5,512 nt of DNA from Chloroflexota bacterium (lineage in GTDB: Bacteria > Chloroflexota > UBA6077). The notes beneath the pieces are model-generated. The model was not told where the DNA came from. It did no database searches and was given only the letters and a program-made list of their open reading frames with translations. Position numbers and translations under genes: made by a program. The stretch lies in contig JAJYKO010000453.1 of the NCBI GenBank assembly GCA_021788565.1, positions 1 to 5,512 of the forward strand, in the 5' to 3' direction. Positions 1 through 5,512 of the stretch are shown piece by piece; positions within the stretch are counted from its first letter, which is position 1; each line of letters opens with the position of its first letter.

Positions 1-2
1 AC

Positions 3-995
3 CTGGCTGATATCGATCAGGACAGGGTTCAGTCCGTCGCCGACGCGATGGGAGTGGACCCCACCGCGGCCGACAAGGCCATAGTCTCGATGTCCGTGCT
101 GTGCAGGATACTCCCTGAGGACCTGCGGGAACGCACCGCCAAGTCGGTGCGCGAGACCGGTGCCCCGCCGGCCGCCGGCTACGGCGCCAGCTACCTCGCC
201 GGGGTTTATGATGACGGCAGGCCCAGGTCAGGGGAGGCGTTCCGTCGGCTGGACGAAGTGATTCTGGAGGCGCAAAAAGCCCGGGCGGCTCTCACCGAGG
301 CGAACCTCAGGTTGGTGGTCAGCGTGGCCAAGAAATACATCGGCCGCGGGATGTCTCTTCTGGACCTGATTCAGGAGGGGAACATCGGCCTGATCCGGGC
401 AGTCGAGAAGTTCGAGTTTCGGAAGGGCTACAAGTTCTCGACCTATGCCACGTGGTGGATCCGGCAGGCCATCACTCGTGCCATAGCCGATCAGGCTCGC
501 ACCATCCGAATACCGGTCCACATGGTCGAGACCATCAACAAGCTGAGCCGCCTCTCGCGAAGGCTGCTGCAGGACCTCGGGAGGGAGCCGACCTCTGAGG
601 AGATCGGCCTCCAGATGGAGATCCCAGCGGAGAAGGTGCGGGAGATCATGAAGGTCTCGCAGGAGCCCGTCTCTCTGGAGACACCCATCGGCGAGGAGGA
701 AGACAGCCACCTTGGCGACTTCATCGAGGACCAGGCTGCCCTTGCGCCTGCAGACGCGGCCTCACACCAGCTCCTGAAGGAGCAGGTGGACGACGTGCTG
801 AGATCGCTGACGCATCGCGAACGGCGGGTGCTGCAGCTTCGCTTCGGGCTGGACGATGGCCGCCAGCGGACGCTGGAGGAGGTTGGGAGGGAGTTTGGCG
901 TTACCCGCGAGCGGATTCGCCAGATCGAGGCGAAGGCGCTGCGGAAGCTCCGGCACCCCAGCCGCAGCAAGAAGCTGAAGGACTACCTGGACTGA
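3..995 (+). CDS. RpoD/SigA-like sigma-70 family RNA polymerase sigma factor, 5' partial
   Basis: This is a primary-type (group 1 or 2) sigma factor that would direct RNA polymerase core to promoters. Counting from the ATG at 48 (315 residues), region 2 spans about 84-156. It includes [14 protein letters not shown], the core-binding [11 protein letters not shown] and the -10 recognition and melting segment [18 protein letters not shown]. Region 3 covers about 157-235 ([12 protein letters not shown], then [24 protein letters not shown]). Region 4 covers 242-306 with the -35-reading helix-turn-helix [20 protein letters not shown], and the protein ends in [13 protein letters not shown], as primary sigmas do. 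Region 1.2 (about 44-83) is diverged. The frame has no stop back to the left edge, and no Shine-Dalgarno site precedes the ATG at 48. I therefore infer that the protein starts outside the window. It could be the housekeeping rpoD or a group 2 paralogue; the odd N-terminus favours a paralogue, so no symbol is given. Confidence 0.95.
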   Translation: MADIDQDRVQSVADAMGVDPTAADKAIVSMSVLCRILPEDLRERTAKSVRETGAPPAAGYGASYLAGVYDDGRPRSGEAFRRLDEVILEAQKARAALTEANLRLVVSVAKKYIGRGMSLLDLIQEGNIGLIRAVEKFEFRKGYKFSTYATWWIRQAITRAIADQARTIRIPVHMVETINKLSRLSRRLLQDLGREPTSEEIGLQMEIPAEKVREIMKVSQEPVSLETPIGEEEDSHLGDFIEDQAALAPADAASHQLLKEQVDDVLRSLTHRERRVLQLRFGLDDGRQRTLEEVGREFGVTRERIRQIEAKALRKLRHPSRSKKLKDYLD

Positions 996-1003
996 GTTAG
1001 GAC

Positions 1004-1148
1004 GGAGTGGGAGGGCGAGGCTCCGGCCGAACCGCCACGTCGTGAAGGACCAACGCCGCCACAACGGTACGGTCGTCCTGTGGGGGAGTGTAAGCCGGCC
1101 ATCACGAGGCGGCTCGCCAGGAGGCTCGCCCTCCCGTTCCCCCACTCC
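1004..1148. repeat. Imperfect long inverted repeat after the sigma factor gene
   Basis: The left arm at 1009-1036 and the right arm at 1108-1135 are reverse complements at 24 of 28 positions, by hand alignment. They are separated by about 71 bases. Outside these arms, ACTCC-type ends continue the pairing (GGAGT at 1004-1008 and ACTCC at 1144-1148) after an 8-base insertion in the right arm. The element begins eight bases after the sigma stop codon and has no T-tract, so a classical terminator is doubtful. Its right arm contains GGAGGCTCGCCCTCCCG (1120-1136), almost identical to a stretch at 3600-3616. It encodes nothing convincing and is most likely a dispersed, non-autonomous intergenic repeat. 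Confidence 0.65.
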
Positions 1149-1160
1149 CGCCAGGCGGTG

Positions 1161-1174
1161 CGCCCTATTGGGCG
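1161..1174 (+). promoter_or_regulatory. Small hairpin in the leader of the first CgeB-like gene
   Basis: CGCCC-TATT-GGGCG forms a perfect 5-bp stem with a 4-base loop, ending 29 bases before the GTG start at 1204. An overlapping ATTG...CAAT pair (1167-1170 and 1176-1179) adds a second small symmetry. It could be an operator half-site pair or a leader hairpin, but a stem this short can arise by chance in GC-rich DNA. I see no convincing -35/-10 promoter in 1149-1190. Confidence 0.25.
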
Positions 1175-1190
1175 ACAATCATGCGTCGGT

Positions 1191-1199
1191 AGGGTGAGG
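1191..1199 (+). promoter_or_regulatory. Ribosome binding site that sets the GTG start at 1204
   Basis: AGGGTGAGG lies just upstream of GTG 1204, with GAGG ending 4 bases and AGGG ending 9 bases before it. It supports the GTG as the start. From that codon the protein begins MRLLVFGLS, which is where this family's first beta strand and Gly-rich turn are expected. Confidence 0.6.
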
Positions 1200-1203
1200 T
1201 TTC

Positions 1204-2265
1204 GTGCGGCTGCTGGTATTCGGGCTCAGCATCACCAGCTCATGGGGAAACGGCCACGCGACGGTCTACCGGGGGCTTCTGAAGCAGCTCCATCGGGCTG
1301 GAGTGGAGGTCACCTTCGTGGAGAGGGACGTCCCGTGGTACGCCTCCAACCGCGATCTCGGCTCGTGCGACTTCGCTCGCGTCCTCTTCTACCAGGACGA
1401 CACTCAGCTGGAGGATTTGCTTTCCGGCGAGCTGGGTCGCGCAGACGTGGTGCTTCTCGGCAGCTACTTTCCCGACGGCGTAGTGGTCGCGGGCCGCCTT
1501 GCGCAGCGCTCCGGGATCGCCCGCCTCTACTACGACATCGACACCCCGGTGACCCTGGCCGCCTTCTCGTCGGCTGGTTCCGCGGCCTACCTGCGGGCGG
1601 ACCAGATTCCGAGCTTCGATGCGATCCTCTCCTTTACCGGCGGTCCGGCCCTGCGTGAGCTGGAAGCGAGGTGGGGGGCCAGGAGGGCCGTGGCTTTCTA
1701 TTGCGCATTGGATCCCGAGACCCATCGTCGAACGGAGAGGACCGAACGATTTCGCTGCCGGCTCGGCTACATGGGGACCTATTCGGCGGACAGGCAGGCT
1801 GCCCTGGAGGCGCTGTTCGTGGGACCGGCGCGGCGGTTGCCCGATAGCCGGTTCGTGCTGGCCGGGCCTCAGTACCCCGCGATGGCGCTTCCGGCTAACG
1901 TCACTCACTATCTCCACCTGCCACCTGATGAGCACCCAGCCTTCTACAGCTCAAGCGACTTGACGCTTAACATAACTCGCGGCCCGATGGTGGAGTACGG
2001 TTACAGCCCATCGGTGCGCCTGTTCGAAGCCGCCGGTTGCGCCACCTGCGTGGTATCCGACCGGTGGGAGGGCATGGGCCAGGTTTTCGAGGTCGGTCGG
2101 GAGATCCTTGTGGCCTCGGGCGAGCTTGAGATGGTGGACCTGTTGGAGAGACTGACCCCCGACGAGGCCCTGCGAATCGGGGAGCGGGCGCACCTCAGGG
2201 CCCTGCGGGACCACACTTACCAGGTGCGGGCTCGTCAATTCCTGGACCTCGCGGCGACGTTGTAG
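1204..2265 (+). CDS. CgeB-like glycosyltransferase (DUF3880-type N-terminus, Glyco_trans_1_2-type C-terminus)
   Basis: This 353-residue protein is a predicted cytoplasmic sugar transferase of the CgeB family, a GT-B-fold group named after a Bacillus spore-surface protein. The N-terminal half has GLSITSSWGNGHATVYRGL (7-25), ERDVPWY (40-46), YYDIDTPVT (109-117) and SFTGGP (143-148). The C-terminal nucleotide-sugar domain has GYMGTYSADRQ (188-198), FVLAGPQYP (217-225), SSSDLTLNITR (249-259) and YGYSPSVRLFEAAG (265-278), then DRWEG. Glu275 matches the second Glu of the GT4 E-x7-E motif. The first Glu position is Tyr267, as is usual in this family. There is no signal peptide or membrane segment, and the length is normal. 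It is transcribed away from the sigma factor gene, 208 bases downstream on the same strand, and converges on its paralogue at 2449-3519. Family assignment is firm; donor and acceptor sugars are unknown. Confidence 0.9.
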   Translation: MRLLVFGLSITSSWGNGHATVYRGLLKQLHRAGVEVTFVERDVPWYASNRDLGSCDFARVLFYQDDTQLEDLLSGELGRADVVLLGSYFPDGVVVAGRLAQRSGIARLYYDIDTPVTLAAFSSAGSAAYLRADQIPSFDAILSFTGGPALRELEARWGARRAVAFYCALDPETHRRTERTERFRCRLGYMGTYSADRQAALEALFVGPARRLPDSRFVLAGPQYPAMALPANVTHYLHLPPDEHPAFYSSSDLTLNITRGPMVEYGYSPSVRLFEAAGCATCVVSDRWEGMGQVFEVGREILVASGELEMVDLLERLTPDEALRIGERAHLRALRDHTYQVRARQFLDLAATL

Positions 2266-2301
2266 GGGAGATGTGGCGTGAGCGAGCTGCGGTATGTCTT
2301 T
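2266..2301 (+). other. Orphan ribosome binding site and start codon, possible remnant of a lost gene
   Basis: Directly after the stop of the upstream gene, GGGAG (2266-2270) sits 7 bases before GTG 2278, which opens as M-S-E-L-R-Y-V-F. This looks like the start of a translationally linked downstream gene. After about eight codons the frame enters the inverted repeat at 2303 and translates to a Pro/Glu/Gly-rich string typical of such repeats. It then runs into the 3' end of the gene on the other strand. I read it as a possible 5' remnant interrupted by the repeat, not as a functional gene. The spacing could also be chance. Confidence 0.25.
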
Positions 2302-2302
2302 C

Positions 2303-2365
2303 CCAGAGGGGAAGACCCTCACCCTGCCCCTCTCCCAGAGGGAGAGGGGCCTCTGGCAGGTGAGG
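2303..2365. repeat. Nested palindromic repeat with a perfect 11-bp hairpin, possible bidirectional terminator
   Basis: GCCCCTCTCCC (2326-2336), loop AGA, then GGGAGAGGGGC (2340-2350) is a perfect 11-bp stem. Further pairings are possible around it: CCTCACC (2317-2323) with GGTGAGG (2359-2365), and CCAGAGG (2303-2309) with CCTCTGG (2350-2356). The latter competes with the main stem at one base. The CCCTCACCC...CTCTCCC...GGGAGAGGG pattern is, from general knowledge, a widespread REP-like intergenic repeat of bacteria. It lies between two convergent genes, so a role in ending both transcripts or protecting 3' ends is plausible. No T-tract follows on either strand. Confidence 0.7.
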
Positions 2366-2375
2366 ACTGCCCGGC

Positions 2376-2397
2376 GGGCCGGCAGAGCCGCCGGCCC
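2376..2397. repeat. Second GC-rich hairpin at the convergent junction
   Basis: GGGCCGGC (2376-2383), loop AGAGCC, then GCCGGCCC (2390-2397) is a perfect 8-bp stem, 10 bases beyond the preceding palindrome. It ends 51 bases from the stop codon of the minus-strand gene. The rest of the junction (2398-2448) is GC-rich with no recognisable feature. It may be part of a compound repeat with the preceding palindrome, or add to termination of both converging transcripts. There is no T-tract. Confidence 0.55.
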
Positions 2398-2448
2398 CTA
2401 CGAGTGACCGGCGGCGGGGGACGACCTCTGCCCCACGGACCTGAGGGC

Positions 2449-3519
2449 CTACGCGAACAGTCGCGCGAAGAAGCGCTGTAGCTGCTCTCCCCGGCGCTGG
2501 TATGTGTGTTGGGCTAGAACACGGGCGCGCGCCCTCTCGCCGATGCTGGCGGCCTCCGCATCCGTGACACCCCTGACGAAGCTCGCGACCTCCTCCGGGT
2601 TCGCGGCGACGAGCACCTCCTTGCCTGGCTCCAGGAAGGTCTCCACCCCTTCCCACCGGTCGGTTACGATGCAGGCTCCGGCGCCGGCCGCCTCGAAGAC
2701 CCTGGTGGGCGGACTGTACCCGTAGTCGGCCATAGCCTGTCGGTTGACGTTCAGCACCAGCCGGGCGCCGCAGTTCAGCCGGTTGTGCAGCGCAGTAGGC
2801 ACGTGTCCCAGGTAGCGAACGTTGGGCGGGAGCGGAACGCCGCCCCAACCCGCGCCTCCGAGCAGGAAGGAGTGATCGGGGCAGATCTCCGCGGCACCCA
2901 GGAAGAAGGCTCGGACGCGTGCCTCGCGGTCGGGGAGCCTGTGTCCTACGAACAACAGGTCGCACCTGTTGGCATCGTCCGGCGGCTCCGGATGGTGAGT
3001 GGCCGGGTCCAGGGCGTTGTACACCAGTTCGACGGAACGGGCACCCAGGGCCCGATAGCCATCGTCGACCTTCGGGCCACCGCCGTAGGTGAGAATCGCG
3101 TCGTAGCTGGGGATCAGCTTCCGAAACTCCCATTCGGGTTCCCTGGAAGCCCTGTCCAGCGTGAACGGCGCGTCCACGTCCCAGTAGACGACCCTGTTTT
3201 TCGGCTCGCGCGCCCGCAATACCGCGCTCTCCAACTCCTCGTCGTACCGCCCAACGCCGCTGCATTTGACCACCAGGTCAGATCCCCGGGCCCGTTCCAC
3301 CTCGCGCTCCAGTTCCGACAGGTCGTGACAGACCACTACCTCCGCGTACGCCGGATCATCTTCAAGATCGCGATGCTGCTGGCGATCGTAGATGTCCTGC
3401 TCCACGAAGATCGGCTGGTGGCCGTGACGGTACAGGGACTGGCAGATTCCGCGGTAGTAGGTCGCGGCGCCGTTCCAGTAGGCGGAGGTTATGCTGGAGC
3501 CGAAGAACGTTATTTGCAC
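2449..3519 (-). CDS. CgeB-like glycosyltransferase, paralogue of the gene at 1204-2265
   Basis: This 356-residue protein starts at GTG 3519 behind a strong Shine-Dalgarno site. It is a predicted cytoplasmic GT-B-fold sugar transferase. The N-terminal half carries GSSITSAYWNGAATYYRG (7-24), FVEQD (38-42), YWDVDAPFTL (112-121) and IPSYDAILTYGGGP (136-149). The C-terminal domain carries ALDPATH (169-175), LLFVGHRLPDRE (188-199), LVLNVNR (254-260) and YGYSPPTRVFEAAG (266-279), then DRWEG and HTYQRR near the end. Glu276 is the conserved family glutamate; the partner position is Tyr268. These blocks match the plus-strand CgeB-like protein in order and spacing, so the two are clear paralogues arranged tail to tail. 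It is the last gene of a minus-strand series and is separated from the gene before it by 140 bases containing a repeat. Its substrate is unknown. Confidence 0.9.
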   Translation of the reverse strand: MQITFFGSSITSAYWNGAATYYRGICQSLYRHGHQPIFVEQDIYDRQQHRDLEDDPAYAEVVVCHDLSELEREVERARGSDLVVKCSGVGRYDEELESAVLRAREPKNRVVYWDVDAPFTLDRASREPEWEFRKLIPSYDAILTYGGGPKVDDGYRALGARSVELVYNALDPATHHPEPPDDANRCDLLFVGHRLPDREARVRAFFLGAAEICPDHSFLLGGAGWGGVPLPPNVRYLGHVPTALHNRLNCGARLVLNVNRQAMADYGYSPPTRVFEAAGAGACIVTDRWEGVETFLEPGKEVLVAANPEEVASFVRGVTDAEAASIGERARARVLAQHTYQRRGEQLQRFFARLFA

Positions 3520-3523
3520 TCTG

Positions 3524-3530
3524 CCTCCCT
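3524..3530 (-). promoter_or_regulatory. Strong ribosome binding site for the CgeB-like gene starting at 3519
   Basis: Read on the minus strand, AGGGAGG is followed by CAGA and then GTG. This near-perfect Shine-Dalgarno site at 4-base spacing fixes the GTG at 3517-3519 as the start. It suggests that the gene is translated independently of the one upstream. Confidence 0.7.
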
Positions 3531-3549
3531 TACGTTTGTGACGGTGCGA

Positions 3550-3649
3550 GGGGGTGAGTGGGGAGTGGGAGATGAGGCGAGTCGGTGAATGGAAGATGGG
3601 GAGGATCGCCCTCCCGCCGTCCTACTCACTCCTTTACCCACTCTCCCCC
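3550..3649. repeat. Inverted repeat between two minus-strand glycosyltransferase genes
   Basis: GGGGGTGAGTGGG (3550-3562) pairs with CCCACTCTCCCCC (3637-3649) at 12 of 13 positions across a 74-base spacer. Inside lies a second hairpin, GGGAGG (3599-3604), loop ATCGC, CCTCCC (3610-3615). The words GGAGTGGGAG (3562-3571) and GGAGGATCGCCCTCCCG (3600-3616) recur almost exactly in the element at 1004-1148, in the same order and orientation. It is probably a diverged member of the same intergenic repeat family. It fills most of the gap between the stop at 3660 and the ribosome binding site at 3530, and could reduce read-through into the downstream gene. Confidence 0.6.
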
Positions 3650-3659
3650 TTACGCCGTG

Positions 3660-4781
3660 TCACGAGCGTAGCCGCTCGATGATCCCAACGAGCTCGGCGG
3701 CTCGATGGTCGCAGGTGTGGTGCTTGAGCACCGTCTCGCGGCCGTGGGCACCGATGCGCTCCCTGGCTTCCACGTCACTGGTTAGCCAGCGCAGCGCCTC
3801 CACCATCTGGGAAGGGCTGTGGACCGCAACGTAGTCCTTGCCTTCTTCGAACAACCCCGAGTCGTCTTCCCACCCCGCCGAAATCAGCGGCAAACCGCAG
3901 GCCAGTGCCTCGAATACCCTTATCGTGGGGGTACCACGCAGCGCCTCGACGTACTCCTTTCGCGGGATGTGGACAGTGACCTTGCTGGAGGCGTAGACCT
4001 CTGGCGCCCTGTAGTTCGGCAGCCAGCCTTTCCAGGTGATACCGCTCTGCTGGAGGGCCGCGAGCACCTCCAGCGGGTATCGAACGCCGAAAAGGGAGAA
4101 GCGGAGGTCGGGTGCCGATCTACTTGGTTCGATCAGGTACTGCCAGGTGGTGTGATTCCGGTCGTCGTCGCCCCAGTTGCCTACAAAGACCACGTCGCAG
4201 CTGTTGGGACGGATCAGCGGACGGAACAGTTCCGTGTCGGCTCCTTCGTGGTACAGCAGGACCTCCGGCCCGTTGACCGAGGAGTTGTAGATGTCGGCTA
4301 TGGTGGGCCCATATGCGAGAATTGCGTTGTAGCTCTCGAGCCCCATAGACGGGATGCGCCGCGGTTCGGTGAAGGCCCTGTGGTGCGTGTCGTGGAAGAT
4401 GGCGACGACGCCGAGGCGAGCCGCCACCTCGCCAATGGCTTTGATCAAATCCGGCGGATTCCACTCGTGGACCACGCAGGCGTCTGACTGAGAGAGCGTG
4501 TCGGTCAGCCAATCGTAGAGGTGCGCCCGACCGTCCAGCACGTAGGAGCGATGATCGATGAAGGGAAAATGGCGCTTGAACTCCTGCACCGGCTCCAGGC
4601 CGTGGTCTCGCACCAGATTGGAGAGGGACCAGTTCCCCTCCTCTTCCAGGGTAATGACCTGGTGGCCCAGCTTCTTCAGGCTTCTGACCAGCCCGCGGAG
4701 GAAGTGCGCGTTGCCATGATTCCAGTCGGAGACGATGGAATGGCAGAACAGGGCTATGCGCAGTTTACTTTCCTCGGCCAT
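3660..4781 (-). CDS. CgeB-like glycosyltransferase, divergent third copy
   Basis: This is a predicted cytoplasmic GT-B-fold sugar transferase of 373 residues from ATG 4781. The frame also allows GTG 4832 (390 residues). I prefer the ATG because the first beta strand, KLRIALFCHSIVSDWNHGNAH, then begins six residues in, as in its relatives, and the extra 17 codons are less GC-rich at third positions. Neither start has a good Shine-Dalgarno site. In 390-residue numbering, other blocks are FHDTHHRA (146-153), MGLESYNAILAYGP (163-176), DVVFVGNWGDDDRNH (213-227), FSLFGVRYP (245-253) and TPTIRVFEALACG (301-313). Glu308 is the family glutamate, and the first position of E-x7-E is Gly300. It lacks the DxD-like tract of the other two copies, having HDTHHR instead, so it belongs to a different subgroup. 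It probably follows the GT4 gene in one transcript. Its substrate is unknown. Confidence 0.88.
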   Translation of the reverse strand: MAEESKLRIALFCHSIVSDWNHGNAHFLRGLVRSLKKLGHQVITLEEEGNWSLSNLVRDHGLEPVQEFKRHFPFIDHRSYVLDGRAHLYDWLTDTLSQSDACVVHEWNPPDLIKAIGEVAARLGVVAIFHDTHHRAFTEPRRIPSMGLESYNAILAYGPTIADIYNSSVNGPEVLLYHEGADTELFRPLIRPNSCDVVFVGNWGDDDRNHTTWQYLIEPSRSAPDLRFSLFGVRYPLEVLAALQQSGITWKGWLPNYRAPEVYASSKVTVHIPRKEYVEALRGTPTIRVFEALACGLPLISAGWEDDSGLFEEGKDYVAVHSPSQMVEALRWLTSDVEARERIGAHGRETVLKHHTCDHRAAELVGIIERLRS

Positions 4782-4877
4782 CCACCGGCTGCTTTCATCA
4801 TCGAATTTGAAGAGTCGGACATTCTGGATCACCTCAACGTGAACCGCACCTATTGTACGCGTTCACCGTTTTTCTCG

Positions 4878-5512
4878 TCAGCACAGGGTCTTGTAGAGCC
4901 GGAGGTAACGCCTGGTCATCTTCTGACCGCTGTATCGCTCGAGGGCACGTGCATGCGCTGCCCTGGCGAGGCGGTCCGCCTCCTCGGGCCGCTCGAGCAG
5001 CCTGGATAGCTTGGATCGCAAGTCGGCCGCATCGTTCCTGCGGTAATAAAGGACCGTGTCCCCCCATATCTCATGGAACGAAGGGATGTCATTGGCCAGG
5101 ATAGCGCAGCCCGATAGGGCCGCCTCCAGCGCGGTGAGGCCGAACGGCTCGTAGGAGGAGGTTGCCAGGTAGAAGCGCGAGGCGGTCAAGGCTGCTCGAA
5201 CCTCCTTCCAGCTGCGGGCCCCTGAATAGCGGACGTTCTCGGCCTCCGGCAGCCGTGTCTTCTCTCCAGTGGGGCCCGTGGTGGGACCGATCATCTGCAG
5301 TTCCAACGGCAACCCTTCGACCGCCTCCACGGCTACCGCGGCCTGTTTAGCTTCGTCCCACAGCCTGCCTGCGACCACTGCCCCACCCAACTTCGGGGCA
5401 TCCTGGTAGAGGTCCGCCCAGAGCCCGTTGTGGATTACCTCGGATGGGCATCCGTAGATCTCATCCACGTGCTGGGCCTCGAATTGAGAAGGAGAGACGA
5501 CCACGGTAGCTC
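4878..5512 (-). CDS. GT4-type glycosyltransferase, C-terminal part (5' end beyond the window)
   Basis: About 210 residues are present and the frame is open to the right edge. The GTG at 5504 lies inside conserved sequence (ATVVVSPSQFEAQHV) and is not a believable start. Numbering from that codon, the interdomain hinge is VIHNG (23-27), and the donor-binding loop is AGRLWDEAKQ (45-54), with Arg47 and Lys53 in the usual phosphate-contacting places. The retaining-enzyme signature EPFGLTALE (119-127) is an intact E-x7-E motif, followed by SGCAILANDIPSFHEI. The protein ends in the helical tail expected of GT-B enzymes. This is the classical Glycos_transf_1 C-terminal domain, unlike the CgeB-like neighbours. 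It lies upstream of the CgeB-like gene on the same strand (gap 45 or 96 bases), which suggests a shared glycan pathway. Donor and acceptor cannot be assigned. Confidence 0.9.
   Translation of the reverse strand, partial: ATVVVSPSQFEAQHVDEIYGCPSEVIHNGLWADLYQDAPKLGGAVVAGRLWDEAKQAAVAVEAVEGLPLELQMIGPTTGPTGEKTRLPEAENVRYSGARSWKEVRAALTASRFYLATSSYEPFGLTALEAALSGCAILANDIPSFHEIWGDTVLYYRRNDAADLRSKLSRLLERPEEADRLARAAHARALERYSGQKMTRRYLRLYKTLC

Noticed and set aside
228..970. Antisense frames within the sigma factor gene
   Set aside because: The plus strand encodes an unmistakable sigma-70 protein. The minus-strand products are low-complexity Ser/Arg or Leu/Asp-rich shadows.
1004..1148. Rho-independent terminator for the sigma factor gene
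   Set aside because: The inverted repeat has a 71-base spacer and no run of T after either arm, so it does not fit an intrinsic terminator and is listed as a repeat instead.
996..1203. Riboswitch, tRNA or small RNA in the leader of the first CgeB-like gene
   Set aside because: No tRNA arms or known riboswitch core could be recognised. The structure present is explained by the inverted repeat and a 5-bp hairpin.
1080..1658. Plus-strand 192-codon frame across the repeat and into the first CgeB-like gene
   Set aside because: It reads through the inverted repeat and overlaps the CgeB-like gene in another frame. Its composition is Arg/Gly/Pro-rich.
2278..2481. Plus-strand 67-codon frame after the first CgeB-like gene
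   Set aside because: It translates the palindromic repeat into a Pro/Glu/Gly-rich string typical of spurious ORFs and overlaps the 3' end of the opposite gene. Only its first codons and ribosome binding site are of interest.
2195..3265. Long minus-strand frame of 356 codons
   Set aside because: It lies in another frame over the 3' parts of two well-supported CgeB-like genes. It is rich in Arg, Gly and Pro with no family motif, as expected of shadow frames in GC-rich DNA.
2785..3588. Plus-strand 267-codon frame opposite a CgeB-like gene
   Set aside because: It is fully antisense to the coding part of a gene with strong motifs and a strong ribosome binding site, and its product has no recognisable domain.

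Overview
The window is GC-rich bacterial DNA, densely coding, with GTG starts and Shine-Dalgarno sites. It holds five protein genes: one sigma factor and four glycosyltransferases. Nothing fixes the taxon. The RpoD-like sigma factor and the run of CgeB-like glycosyltransferases fit a non-model, possibly uncultured, GC-rich phylum, and any narrower placement would be a guess. I see no tRNA, rRNA, CRISPR array, transposase or phage gene.

Layout from left to right. (1) Positions 3-995, plus strand: an RpoD/SigA-type sigma-70 factor whose reading frame is open to the left edge, so its true start probably lies outside. Regions 2, 3 and 4 are near consensus, but region 1.2 is strongly diverged. (2) 996-1203: an intergenic stretch holding an imperfect inverted repeat and, just before the next gene, a small hairpin and a good ribosome binding site. 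(3) 1204-2265, plus strand: a CgeB-like glycosyltransferase. (4) 2266-2448: the junction between convergent genes, with a perfect 11-bp hairpin nested in a longer inverted repeat, then a second 8-bp GC hairpin. (5) 2449-3519, minus strand: a second CgeB-like protein, clearly a paralogue of the first, lying tail to tail with it. (6) 3520-3659: an intergenic stretch with another inverted repeat that shares sequence words with the one at 1004-1148. (7) 3660 to 4781 or 4832, minus strand: a third, more distant CgeB-like glycosyltransferase. (8) 4878 to the right edge, minus strand: the C-terminal part of a classical GT4-type glycosyltransferase.

The three minus-strand genes run in the order GT4, CgeB-like 3, CgeB-like 2 and may be co-transcribed, although a repeat separates the last two. 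All four enzymes have the C-terminal nucleotide-sugar binding half of a GT-B fold and no visible signal peptide or membrane segment. They are best read as cytoplasmic enzymes building a surface or spore-type polysaccharide or glycosylating a protein; donor and acceptor cannot be told from sequence. The known members of these families are well described. The less ordinary signals are the diverged region 1.2 of the sigma factor, the tail-to-tail paralogues, and the repeats that occupy three of the four gene junctions.
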